The notes below the pieces were generated by a model. It saw only the letters and a list, made by a program, of their open reading frames with translations, did not search any database and was not told the DNA's origin. This document shows positions 1 to 7,092 of a stretch of 7,856 nucleotides of DNA, one piece after another. Numbering within the stretch: the stretch's first letter is position 1; the number at the start of each line of letters is the position of its first letter. Source of the stretch: Bacteroidales bacterium (GTDB lineage: Bacteria > Bacteroidota > Bacteroidia > Bacteroidales > UBA932); assembly GCA_017509375.1 (NCBI GenBank), contig JAFWPT010000208.1, forward strand, positions 1-7,856, read 5' to 3'. Position numbers and translations under genes: made by a program.

Positions 1-1
1 G

Positions 2-166
2 CACATGCGCGTCAACGGGCTGAACCCCATCATCATCTCGCTCGACGACTATTTCCGCAACCGTGTCGACACCCCTCGCGACGAAAACGGGGAGTACGAT
101 TTCGAGTGCCTGGAAGCCCTCGACGTTCCGTTCCTCAACGAGCAGCTCGAAGAGTTGCTGAGCGGC
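2..166 (+). other. Internal fragment of a Bacteroidota uridine-kinase-like nucleoside kinase, broken at about 166
   Basis: The first 54 or so residues match from memory the Bacteroidota nucleoside kinase (about 550 aa, with a TGS/ThrRS-like N-terminus and a phosphoribulokinase/uridine kinase C-terminal domain). Key pieces are RVNGLNPIIISLDDYF, then TPRDENGEYDFECLEALD, then NEQLEELLSG. The SLDDYF stretch corresponds to the uridine-kinase SxDDxY region carrying the catalytic aspartate. The Walker A loop would lie to the left of the window. In family members LLSG is normally followed by an acidic stretch and a (T/Y)xF motif; here the next residues (NIRATFYEG) have no kinase character. GC is about 60% in this segment (hand count) against about 46% in the following 164 bases. 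The kinase is therefore interrupted here, either in the genome or in the assembly. Confidence 0.75.
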
Positions 167-2509
167 AATATAAGGGCTACATTCTATGAAGGTCTCAGGA
201 CATTGGACCTTGGCATTGCCAATCCCTTATCGACACCTCTTGAACGCAAAGGATTGCCCATAACGTTGAGGGAGGTGAGTTCGAGCGTAAGCACTGTCAA
301 TAACATACCATCACTCCTTGACAATAATGGCGTGATAGCCTCATCGGACAGACTCCGTCAGATTTCAGAGCAGTCAATCAGAAAGAACCTGAGCCACACA
401 GGGCTCTACCTCACCCACCCCAAAACCGATGAAAACGGCGTGGTGACAATAAAGTTCCGTGCGCCGGAGCTACTCACGCGTTGGAACCTGCAGGTTCTTG
501 CATATACTGATAACCTGCTTACAACCGGTTTCAGAGGCTATGTAACCACATCAAGACCTCTTATGATTGAGCCTGCCGCTATAAGATTCCTCCGTCAGGG
601 TGATGTCACCGATTTTGCCCAGAAGATAACCAACACCTATACAGATGACCTTGAAGTGACTGTTCTGTTGCGCTTTAAAGATGCAGAGAACGGCAATCCG
701 CTTGACCTTACCGCAGGTGACAGCGTCAAGACCGTAACTGTAAAGGCTGGAGGCAGTGTAACCGTTCCATTCATGCTGACTATCCCCGACGGAGTACATT
801 CATTGAGCTATACTGCCATCGCCACTGCCTATGGATTCTCTGACGGACAGCAGGAGACCATCCCGGTTCTCTCAAACCGCGTTCAGGTAACCAAAAGCCT
901 CTCTCTGTTCAACAACGGCAACGAGACACGGACATTCCGGACAGATGCTCCTGCCACATCGGCTTCGGGAAAGGTTTTTGACGAGACACTTACACTACAG
1001 TATCATTCCCGGCCAATATGGTATGCACTTGAGGCTCTGCCGTCACTTACAGAAAACAAGACCCCGGACAATCTCAGTCTGGTTTACAACCTCGCGGCCC
1101 AAGCCATGACATATCTCATAACCGACCTCTATCCTGCAGCTAAAGGCAGGCTGAAAAAAGAGCAGTATGATGAGAATCTGCTGAAACAGAAAGTCGAGAA
1201 TTATGACGAACTGCTTCGCAACCGCCAGAACCAGGACGGAGGCTGGCCGTGGATGCCGGGTGGGACATCCAGTATCTACGTCACCTCGCTGATACTCTAC
1301 GTATATGACTTCATGGGGGATACAATGGACTACTCCTACTACAGGGGCTTACAGTTCCTTGCTTCACAGATACAGCAAAACACTTCACGCCCTTCTCATT
1401 CCGACATCATGTTCCTCTATCTCTGTTCCGCCCACCGGAAAGAACTGGAAAACTATTCACCTGCCGATGTCAAGGAGACGTTTGAGAGACTGCTTGCAGA
1501 GGTGGAGAAATACAACTACAATCATGAGAATCTCTATTACCGTGGACTTCTCTTACAGTTGTTCATGAGAGTAGGCAAGACTGATATTGCACACAACCTG
1601 GCAAAGAAACTGTTGGCAGACTCTGAATACACTGATGAAATGGGCCGTTTCTGGCAAGAGAACCGGGGCGGATACCTGTGGCATGAGGCCCCCGTAGAAA
1701 CCCAGGCCATACTGATACATGCCCTCAAGACAGCAGGTTATGAGCGTGAAGCCAATGAGGCTGCCCGCTGGCTACTCAAGCAGAAAGAGACCACCGCATG
1801 GGAATCAACACCCGCCACTGCCGCTGCGGTAATGGCCCTGCTTGAGACCGCAAGCGGTTCACTGCCCGATAACCTGTCCACGACTTCCGTCACTATAGGC
1901 AACGACCGTATTGAGTCCGGAGCCGACGGCAATGAAGACGGATACATGAGCCGCACATGGAACGGTCCGGTAACACCTGACAAGGGTACAATAACCATAT
2001 CAAGCAACCATCAAGGTATAAGTTGGGGGGCACTCTATCATACCTTCACGCAGAATCTGGACGATGTGGAGAACAGCGGCAACGGCATGCAACTCAAGCG
2101 CACCCTCTGGCGTATTGTAAGCGATGCGCAGGGTGAACGTCTTGAAGAGGTCACACCTGGCACTATGCTCCGTATGGGTGACCGCATAAAGGTTAAGCTT
2201 GAGCTTACGCTTGACCGCACCTACGAGTATCTGCAACTTAAGAGTGAACGTGCCGCATCAATGGAACCCGTAAATACCGGTGCTGGCTACACCTATAACC
2301 TTACACATGACATCCTCTACTACCGCTCTCCTGCCAACACATCCGATGACCTCTACATTGAACGGCTCCAATCCGGCTCCTACACGATAGAATATGACCT
2401 CTATGTGCAGAAGACCGGCACCTACAGCATGGGCCTGGCTACTATACAATGTCTTTATGCCCCCGCCTACCGAGCCATCACTCCCAACACCGTTCTCATA
2501 GTAGAATAA
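2..2509 (+). CDS. Alpha-2-macroglobulin-like protein, C-terminal half, fused in frame to a nucleoside-kinase fragment (5' partial)
   Basis: The frame is open at the left edge; the ATG at 5 lies inside kinase homology and is not a credible start. From about residue 55 the protein is A2M/YfaS-like. It has the A2M domain (IRKN..., TDENGVVTIKFRAPELLTRW, then FLRQGD at about 195-200), a WYALEALPSL stretch at 339-348, the helical thioester-domain-like region with QNQDGGWPWMPGG from residue 408, and a receptor-binding-like C-terminus ending in TIQCLYAPAYRAITPNT. Bacterial A2M proteins are thought to trap or inhibit proteases in the periplasm. The thioester motif CxEQ is absent: residues 348-368, where it would lie, contain no cysteine. 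The whole N-terminal half (signal peptide and early macroglobulin domains) is missing and is replaced by kinase sequence, so the encoded product as drawn is probably not functional. A terminator follows 24 bases after the stop. The family call is firm; the 5' structure is doubtful. Confidence 0.85.
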   Translation, partial: HMRVNGLNPIIISLDDYFRNRVDTPRDENGEYDFECLEALDVPFLNEQLEELLSGNIRATFYEGLRTLDLGIANPLSTPLERKGLPITLREVSSSVSTVNNIPSLLDNNGVIASSDRLRQISEQSIRKNLSHTGLYLTHPKTDENGVVTIKFRAPELLTRWNLQVLAYTDNLLTTGFRGYVTTSRPLMIEPAAIRFLRQGDVTDFAQKITNTYTDDLEVTVLLRFKDAENGNPLDLTAGDSVKTVTVKAGGSVTVPFMLTIPDGVHSLSYTAIATAYGFSDGQQETIPVLSNRVQVTKSLSLFNNGNETRTFRTDAPATSASGKVFDETLTLQYHSRPIWYALEALPSLTENKTPDNLSLVYNLAAQAMTYLITDLYPAAKGRLKKEQYDENLLKQKVENYDELLRNRQNQDGGWPWMPGGTSSIYVTSLILYVYDFMGDTMDYSYYRGLQFLASQIQQNTSRPSHSDIMFLYLCSAHRKELENYSPADVKETFERLLAEVEKYNYNHENLYYRGLLLQLFMRVGKTDIAHNLAKKLLADSEYTDEMGRFWQENRGGYLWHEAPVETQAILIHALKTAGYEREANEAARWLLKQKETTAWESTPATAAAVMALLETASGSLPDNLSTTSVTIGNDRIESGADGNEDGYMSRTWNGPVTPDKGTITISSNHQGISWGALYHTFTQNLDDVENSGNGMQLKRTLWRIVSDAQGERLEEVTPGTMLRMGDRIKVKLELTLDRTYEYLQLKSERAASMEPVNTGAGYTYNLTHDILYYRSPANTSDDLYIERLQSGSYTIEYDLYVQKTGTYSMGLATIQCLYAPAYRAITPNTVLIVE

Positions 2510-2533
2510 AAAGGTCGGGCGTCCCATCGCCCA

Positions 2534-2570
2534 TACGAATAAAGGTGGCCCAAAGCCACCTTTATTTGTA
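2534..2570 (+). terminator. Strong intrinsic terminator hairpin after the A2M gene
   Basis: A perfect 12-bp stem (2538-2549 with 2555-2566) closes a 5-nt loop, ccaaa. It extends outward through one G-T pair and three further pairs to 2534/2570. The arms are AT-rich at the base and GC-rich near the loop, with a short T-rich 3' side. It lies 24 bases after the TAA at 2507-2509, so it most likely ends the A2M transcript. A smaller 5-bp hairpin, gggcg/cgccc, sits just before it at 2517-2532. Confidence 0.85.
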
Positions 2571-2599
2571 CACTACCTCTAAATATATCTAACCTAATT

Positions 2600-2640
2600 G
2601 TTCATCGCTTTTGAAGCGTCATTATTTTTGAAGAATGAAC
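2600..2640. repeat. Small nested inverted repeat in the intergenic region
   Basis: A 6-bp outer repeat (gttcat at 2600-2605 and atgaac at 2635-2640) encloses a 5-bp hairpin, cgctt-ttg-aagcg, at 2606-2618. A T-rich run follows at 2621-2629. It could act as a weak second terminator for upstream transcription or as a binding site next to the downstream promoter. The arms are short enough to be chance. Confidence 0.3.
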
Positions 2641-2661
2641 TAATCTCTGAGAGAAAGTTTG

Positions 2662-2669
2662 TATCTTTG
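2662..2669 (+). promoter_or_regulatory. Bacteroidota -7 promoter box for the hydrolase lipoprotein gene
   Basis: TATCTTTG is an exact match to the Bacteroidota primary sigma factor -7 consensus TAnnTTTG. No TTTG is present at the expected -33 spacing of 19-21 bases, so the upstream half is weak or degenerate. Transcription would start at about 2675-2678, leaving a leader of roughly 145 nt before the ATG at 2822. The surrounding decamer GTATCTTTGG (2661-2670) is repeated upstream of the C13 peptidase gene. Confidence 0.6.
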
Positions 2670-2674
2670 GCCTT

Positions 2675-2754
2675 AAGCATAGGATTGGTAGCTTTTTGTT
2701 TGGTCACTTTAAAGTTACTTATTTTTCTGCCATTTGCAGAATAATCCTATGCTT
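2675..2754 (+). ncRNA. Possible structured 5' leader or small RNA (12-bp inverted repeat closing an 80-nt element)
   Basis: The 12-base arm at 2675-2686 (aagcataggatt) is perfectly complementary to 2743-2754 (aatcctatgctt). The 56-nt spacer contains a perfect 6-bp hairpin (ttctgc 2725-2730, loop of 5, gcagaa 2736-2741) that abuts the outer 3' arm. It also contains a weaker imperfect hairpin at 2703-2718 (gtcac/gttac around tttaaa). Together these could form a three-way junction. The 5' arm falls where transcription from the TATCTTTG box should begin, and the 3' arm runs into ctttatttt. It could be a regulatory leader of the hydrolase gene, a terminated small RNA of about 90 nt, or a small invertible segment. 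It matches no RNA family I can name. Confidence 0.35.
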
Positions 2755-2821
2755 TATTTTGAATACTTTCTAAGAAATAATTAACTTGCGAAACTTAAAT
2801 AAAAATTTAATCAATTATCGT

Positions 2822-4573
2822 ATGAGAGCTCGTGTATCTTTTTTAATCAAAAGTGTCTTGCCGGTTTTGTTCGCCTTAACCCTCGTTACTTCGTGCGAAA
2901 AGGAAAACACCTCTGAACCCGAACAGAAAGAAACACCCATAGTTGTTAATCTTGATGCATTAACTGTCAGGGAATCAGGTACTTTCTCTCCCGCTAACCT
3001 CTGCTATGACGCACTTCAGGAGATCCAGGAGGGCAATTCCCCAGAAGACTCTGTGAGGGCACAGATATACCGGACGCTGCTGGATAACCTCTACTCGGCC
3101 AATCTTTACGCAACTCAGGAATTCATCGACATCAACGGCGGGAACTTAAGCCTTTGGACTCTCATCAAAACCGGCACCGAAGCAGCGTGGAACAAATTCT
3201 CTGAATGGGTGGAAGAGACCGTGGATGAGGGTGTCGAGGCTGTCAAGGAGGCTTGGAACCACGTTCTCACGGCCTACGAATGGCCACGTATGGGCTATGC
3301 GATAGTGGATTATCCCAGCACTTCAGCCGACGGCACGCCCATAACGCTGAGTATGCTGGTCTGCTGGCCGGAGCGCGTAGGTCTTCCGGATCCCAGCCCC
3401 AACACGCTTGTTATAGGTAACCATGTGACTCGCACCCGTTACGATGAAGTCCCTTCATACTTCAAGACGTTGAGTTCGGCTACGGACGTTCACTTGCTGG
3501 CCACGACCTGGGCTACGGCTTCGTTCATTTTACCGGATGTGATAGATGGAATCAGAGAAATAATTGGAGACCCCCGCGAAGCATTGCTGGTTATGCCTGA
3601 CTATGAAGGCTATGGCGCATCTCTTTCCCGTACGCACCCCTACCTTAATCGCAACGTCCAGGCCCGTCAGAGCCTGGAGGCAGCTCTCTATGCCAAGGAG
3701 TGGTTTGAGAAAAACAAGAAAAAGGAGTTCACCGATGACTACAAGACCATCGCTATAGGCTATTCCCAGGGTGGCGCCGTGTCGGCTGCAACCTACCGGT
3801 ATGCGCTGGAAAACGGATACGCTGATGACCTGAATTTTGTAGGAGCAGTCTGCGGAGACGGCCCCTATGAGCCTGAGCAGACACTCAAGACTTACATCAG
3901 CTCAAATATACTGTCTATGCCAGTGTCCATTGCCCTGGTATTGAAGGGCCTTTGCGAAACTGATCCGGAAATGATCAAGGTAGGTGCAAAGCCACAGGAC
4001 TTCTCCACGGAATCCTTCTACAAATGCGGTATTTACGAAAAGATTGGCGCCAAGATTTATACGACCGATGAATGCGGCGACTGTACCTGGCATTATGCGG
4101 ATGAGCACCCCGGCGCGTTCCAGTGGAAGACTTACGTGGAGCCAGACGGTAAGGAGCAGCACACGCACCTGTGTACCAACACAGCGGCCAATAAGGCAAC
4201 AATAGATTACTTTACCGATGGAACATTGCCCGACGATAAGACGCTGGCTTTAAAACTACAGACTCTGGGGCACTGCCTGCAAAAACACGGCCTTACCTAC
4301 AGCGAGGGAGGTACCTGGGTTCCGCCGTCTGACGCAAAATTCACCTTCTTCCACGCCAAGAAAGATGATGTGGTCCCTTATGAGAATATGGATCTGGTCA
4401 GATTGAGATGGGGGTATGACAAAGCCAAGTATATTGAGTATAACACGGACACTTGGATCCATAGCAGCGTGGGCAGCCCCTTTTTCATCTATTACAGCTT
4501 CAGGGAAGCCCTGAAGATACTTGAGGGCGATTGGAAATCCGGTGCATCTGTCGTCAGTGGCGGCTCGTTCTAA
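2822..4573 (+). CDS. Outer-membrane lipoprotein with alpha/beta-hydrolase (secretory-lipase-like) domain
   Basis: Predicted secreted esterase or lipase of 583 aa. The ATG at 2822 is preferred over the in-frame TTG at 2786 because it directly opens a type II signal peptide (MRARVSFLIKSVLPVLFALTLVTSC), giving lipid-modified Cys25 followed by EKEN. A helical N-terminal region leads into the hydrolase core from about residue 155. Visible core motifs are TLVIGNHVTRTRYDEVPS (probable oxyanion-hole region), MPDYEGYGAS around D260, and the nucleophile elbow GYSQGG with Ser315. Asp515 lies in HAKKDDVVP and His547 in TWIHSS, completing a credible Ser-Asp-His triad. DYxGYG plus GYSQGG recalls the LIP secretory-lipase group and related Bacteroidota hydrolases; the substrate cannot be read. 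An insert with DECGDC lies between Ser and Asp, so disulfide or metal binding is possible. It is transcribed alone, preceded by a promoter and long leader, and converges on the C13 peptidase gene with overlapping stops. Confidence 0.8.
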   Translation: MRARVSFLIKSVLPVLFALTLVTSCEKENTSEPEQKETPIVVNLDALTVRESGTFSPANLCYDALQEIQEGNSPEDSVRAQIYRTLLDNLYSANLYATQEFIDINGGNLSLWTLIKTGTEAAWNKFSEWVEETVDEGVEAVKEAWNHVLTAYEWPRMGYAIVDYPSTSADGTPITLSMLVCWPERVGLPDPSPNTLVIGNHVTRTRYDEVPSYFKTLSSATDVHLLATTWATASFILPDVIDGIREIIGDPREALLVMPDYEGYGASLSRTHPYLNRNVQARQSLEAALYAKEWFEKNKKKEFTDDYKTIAIGYSQGGAVSAATYRYALENGYADDLNFVGAVCGDGPYEPEQTLKTYISSNILSMPVSIALVLKGLCETDPEMIKVGAKPQDFSTESFYKCGIYEKIGAKIYTTDECGDCTWHYADEHPGAFQWKTYVEPDGKEQHTHLCTNTAANKATIDYFTDGTLPDDKTLALKLQTLGHCLQKHGLTYSEGGTWVPPSDAKFTFFHAKKDDVVPYENMDLVRLRWGYDKAKYIEYNTDTWIHSSVGSPFFIYYSFREALKILEGDWKSGASVVSGGSF

Positions 4574-6852
4574 TCGGTCTTGACGAAGAACTCGTTCGGA
4601 CCGCTGACATAAAGATTGCCGAATAGCGGTCCCGGAATAATCTGGGGATGCGATCCCAGCGTATTGGATGCGCAATAAAGGAACAGGTCCCGGTATGTGG
4701 CCGAGGAATGCTCCTCCAGATATTCCACGACATTCCGCGTGAAGCGGTCGCACATCCAGAAACCTTTATCGGCATCCCAGCAATCCGCCCATGACTGTTC
4801 GTAGGCATTGGCACCGGAGATTCCCAGTGTGCCCGGGACATCCGCCAACGGACGCAGCACGGCCTCACCGTAACAGGGCTCGGCTATGACAAGCAGTTTT
4901 CGGATACTCATTGCGGCGACGGCATCCCGCAGCATGGACGCGGTGTAGCCGGAGCCTTCAGGCGACCCGCGCCAGATGAACTCGGCCTCCTGACCGGGCC
5001 TGGCTTTCTGGCCATGCCCGCTCCAGTACAGCAGGACATTGTTTCCTTCGCCTTGCGGCAAAACCACAGGAAGGCGCTCGCTGCTTTTGCCCAACAGGAT
5101 ATCTGTGATGTCGGCCGTCGTGAGGGAGGCAGCATCGTAGTCCACCACGGCCTTTGGCAGGTCTTCCGTGCCACCGTACAGATCCTGGCTGGTGACAAGA
5201 TTGGCCCGGATAACACCGGGCGAGGGGTTTTTAGGATCCGTGGGGAGCGACTTGTCAAAAATCAGTATGATGTGCTCATCGTCAAAACCTCCCTTGCGCA
5301 GGAGCTGATACACCGACAGCACGTCTGAACCGTGGCGGTAATCCTGAAAGCGGTCGCTTGCATGGACCAGAACGGCATATTGACCGGACAGGGGTGCATA
5401 GTCTGCCTCCTGGCCGTTGCCGGCCTGATTGGCAAAGTCATCGATGGCGTGCCGCTCATCGTAGCTGTTTTGCCAGTCGGCAATCACTTCGGCCGCACCA
5501 TTCCGGTAGTAGTGCAGGTGCCGGAATTTCCCGTCTTTGATGTCCCATTGCAGATAAGTGGTCTGCGTAGTGGAGAGGAAGGACTCATCGTCAAATGACA
5601 GAACTCCCGATACACCGTGGAGCGGTGTGACGGGAAGGACGCTCCGGTTGAAACGTTCATTGTCAGACAGATTGTCGGGCCACCCTTTCTCCTGCTCCAT
5701 GTAACCGGCCGCGTTTTGCACAAGAAGCAGGGCGTCATAGAACTTGCATTCAGCAAAGCAGGGCATTATGCCGAATTTATTTTCATAGCGCTGCTCAAAG
5801 CCCGTTTCAGGATCGGCGTATGGCGAGAGCCCTTGATATCCTTCCAGCAGATGGATCTGTGTGCCCACCGCCTGCAGGTCTTCTTCTTTCAGGTCGGACA
5901 GGGAGAACCAGGTGCGGTAATAGTCCAGGAAAACCGACTGGAATGCATCGTTGGCAAGGTCTGCCGGATCCGTAGAAGGAAAAGCATATCTATCCTGAAG
6001 GAACTGATCGGAAAGCATCCAACGACGCCGTTCCCGAGCCACGTCCAACAGTTGGGAGACGGATTCCAACACACAGAATCCGCTCAGGTATAGCCAGAAG
6101 AAGCCGCCATCGCTGATACGGTCCATCTGCTCCCTGAGCAGCCTTACCAGCTCTTCCGTATCGCCAAACTCCTCATATTCTTTGATGGGGAAATCCTGCT
6201 GCATGGCGAAAAATGGTGCCCAGTCGATGAAGGTCTTTCCGTAGGCATTATCCGGCGCAAAGAAGGCGGGCCAGGCAAAGCGTGTGTATTCTTTGTTCTC
6301 CTCCTGCCAAGCGCCGTAATGGCTCAGGAGCAGTTCCGTGAGTGGGATGTCGGTCGATGTGAGCGACCACAGGAATGGGTCAGCCGTCTTATATTTTCCG
6401 GCCGTTTTCACGGCATAGCGGCGGGTCACCTCCTCGCTGCTGGCCATGGGCGCTATGACTGGCTTGAGCGTCTGCTTGCATTCCTGCGCCAATAGGGCCA
6501 GCCGGTCGTTATCGAACGGGCCTATCACGGCCAGAATGTCATCCCTGCCCGCAAGCGTCCGGCCCAGAGAAACCATGTCCTCTGCTTCCTCGTCGAACCA
6601 CTCCAACGTCAGTTTGACAGCTGGCGCTCCCGGCACCGACATGGATGGGGTTTCCTCCCGGAACCATTGCGCCGTCCGCTCAAGCCGTTCCCGGAGCGAT
6701 GCCGGAGCCACAACAGCCACAGTCCGGCTGACGGCGTTGGCTTCCACATGCGGATCACGCTCACAGGAGAACAGTGCCGTCCCGGCCAACAGAAAAAGGA
6801 TGATGACCGCCAGCATCATCAGGAATTCCTTATAGTCCGTTTTTTTAGTCAT
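4570..6852 (-). CDS. Lipoprotein fusing a periplasmic-binding-protein domain to a legumain-like (C13) cysteine peptidase
   Basis: A 760-aa protein. The ATG at 6852 starts a lipoprotein signal peptide ending LFSC, with Cys30. The longer in-frame start at 7005 is rejected because it precedes the promoter and lacks a signal peptide. Residues about 41-455 resemble a type I periplasmic binding protein (Peripla_BP_6/LivK-like): VAVVAP at the start, IGPFDND, KPVIAPMASS, a DNAYG segment, a FYDALLLV helix, and GVSGVLSFD (from 413) with YLQWDIKDGKF near its end. Residues about 490-755 resemble peptidase family C13 (legumain/GPI8, clan CD): YAVLVHAS at 492, then YRHGSDVLSVYQLLRKGG, a DLYGG segment, the catalytic His613 in YWSGHG, and Cys660 in AEPCYGEA. 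SGANAYEQSW follows, like the TAAN-ES stretch of legumain. Both catalytic residues are present, so activity is plausible. The likely role is ligand-responsive or substrate-docked proteolysis, or transpeptidation, at the cell envelope; this is inference. The stop TAG overlaps the stop of the convergent hydrolase gene. Confidence 0.82.
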   Translation of the reverse strand: MTKKTDYKEFLMMLAVIILFLLAGTALFSCERDPHVEANAVSRTVAVVAPASLRERLERTAQWFREETPSMSVPGAPAVKLTLEWFDEEAEDMVSLGRTLAGRDDILAVIGPFDNDRLALLAQECKQTLKPVIAPMASSEEVTRRYAVKTAGKYKTADPFLWSLTSTDIPLTELLLSHYGAWQEENKEYTRFAWPAFFAPDNAYGKTFIDWAPFFAMQQDFPIKEYEEFGDTEELVRLLREQMDRISDGGFFWLYLSGFCVLESVSQLLDVARERRRWMLSDQFLQDRYAFPSTDPADLANDAFQSVFLDYYRTWFSLSDLKEEDLQAVGTQIHLLEGYQGLSPYADPETGFEQRYENKFGIMPCFAECKFYDALLLVQNAAGYMEQEKGWPDNLSDNERFNRSVLPVTPLHGVSGVLSFDDESFLSTTQTTYLQWDIKDGKFRHLHYYRNGAAEVIADWQNSYDERHAIDDFANQAGNGQEADYAPLSGQYAVLVHASDRFQDYRHGSDVLSVYQLLRKGGFDDEHIILIFDKSLPTDPKNPSPGVIRANLVTSQDLYGGTEDLPKAVVDYDAASLTTADITDILLGKSSERLPVVLPQGEGNNVLLYWSGHGQKARPGQEAEFIWRGSPEGSGYTASMLRDAVAAMSIRKLLVIAEPCYGEAVLRPLADVPGTLGISGANAYEQSWADCWDADKGFWMCDRFTRNVVEYLEEHSSATYRDLFLYCASNTLGSHPQIIPGPLFGNLYVSGPNEFFVKTD

Positions 6853-6882
6853 AATATCTGGCACACTTGTTTGCGTGACCTC

Positions 6883-6890
6883 CAAAGATA
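6883..6890 (-). promoter_or_regulatory. Bacteroidota -7 promoter box for the binding-protein/C13 peptidase gene
   Basis: Read on the minus strand, TATCTTTG matches TAnnTTTG exactly. It lies 30 bases before the ATG at 6852, which implies a leader of only about 25 nt. A TTG at 6919-6917 is 26 bases upstream, longer than the usual 19-21, so the -33 element is uncertain. This box argues against translation starting at 7005. The sequence from 6891 to 7014 otherwise shows only short imperfect repeats. Confidence 0.6.
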
Positions 6891-7023
6891 CTAATAATAT
6901 CGGGTTGTTACCATAGCAACAGGCTGTTTCTATGCAACGGACATCCATGAAAGAGTAAATGATGTACACACTTACCGTTTGGGTGAAAGCTCGAATGTAG
7001 TTCAAGGTTGCGTTTATAAAAAG

Positions 7024-7062
7024 TAAGAATCGCCCTTCACGGTGTGTGAGGGGCGACTCTTA
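7024..7062 (-). terminator. Intrinsic terminator of the lipocalin-like lipoprotein gene
   Basis: A 17-pair stem with one mismatch (7029/7057) and one G-T pair (7036/7050) joins 7024-7040 to 7046-7062 around a 5-nt loop. The GC-rich core is cgccc/ggggcg. On the minus strand the stem is followed by actttttata, a good U-tract. It sits 30 bases downstream of the TAA at 7095-7093. It separates this gene from the co-oriented C13 peptidase gene, so the two are probably not an operon. Confidence 0.85.
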
Positions 7063-7092
7063 TTACAACAGACTTCGAATTATTCTCAGTGA

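Noticed and set aside
2517..2532. Hairpin gggcg/cgccc just after the A2M stop
   Set aside because: Only 5 bp and without a U-tract; the much stronger hairpin at 2534-2570 explains termination.
2786..2821. TTG start 12 codons upstream for the hydrolase gene
   Set aside because: The added residues (RNLNKNLINYR) lie in AT-rich leader sequence, and the ATG at 2822 opens a compact lipoprotein signal peptide.
4256..4753. 165-aa minus-strand open frame across the convergent gene ends
   Set aside because: It lies antisense to the catalytic C-terminus of the hydrolase and overlaps the peptidase gene in another frame; its composition shows no recognisable domain.
5617..6093. 158-aa plus-strand open frame
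   Set aside because: It is antisense to the binding-protein domain, which has clear family motifs; it is a shadow frame.
6840..6846. Seven-base homopolymer (A7 on the coding strand) at codons 3-5 of the C13 peptidase gene, a possible phase-variation tract
   Set aside because: Seven As over two Lys codons is common in signal peptides and shorter than typical phase-variable tracts.
6904..6940. Short repeats gttg...caac and catagcaac/ctatgcaac upstream of the peptidase promoter, possible operator
   Set aside because: Imperfect, short and without clear symmetry around the promoter; not distinguishable from chance.
6853..7005. N-terminal extension of the C13 peptidase gene starting at ATG 7005
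   Set aside because: It crosses the TATCTTTG promoter box, has no signal peptide of its own and would bury the clear lipoprotein signal that starts at 6852.
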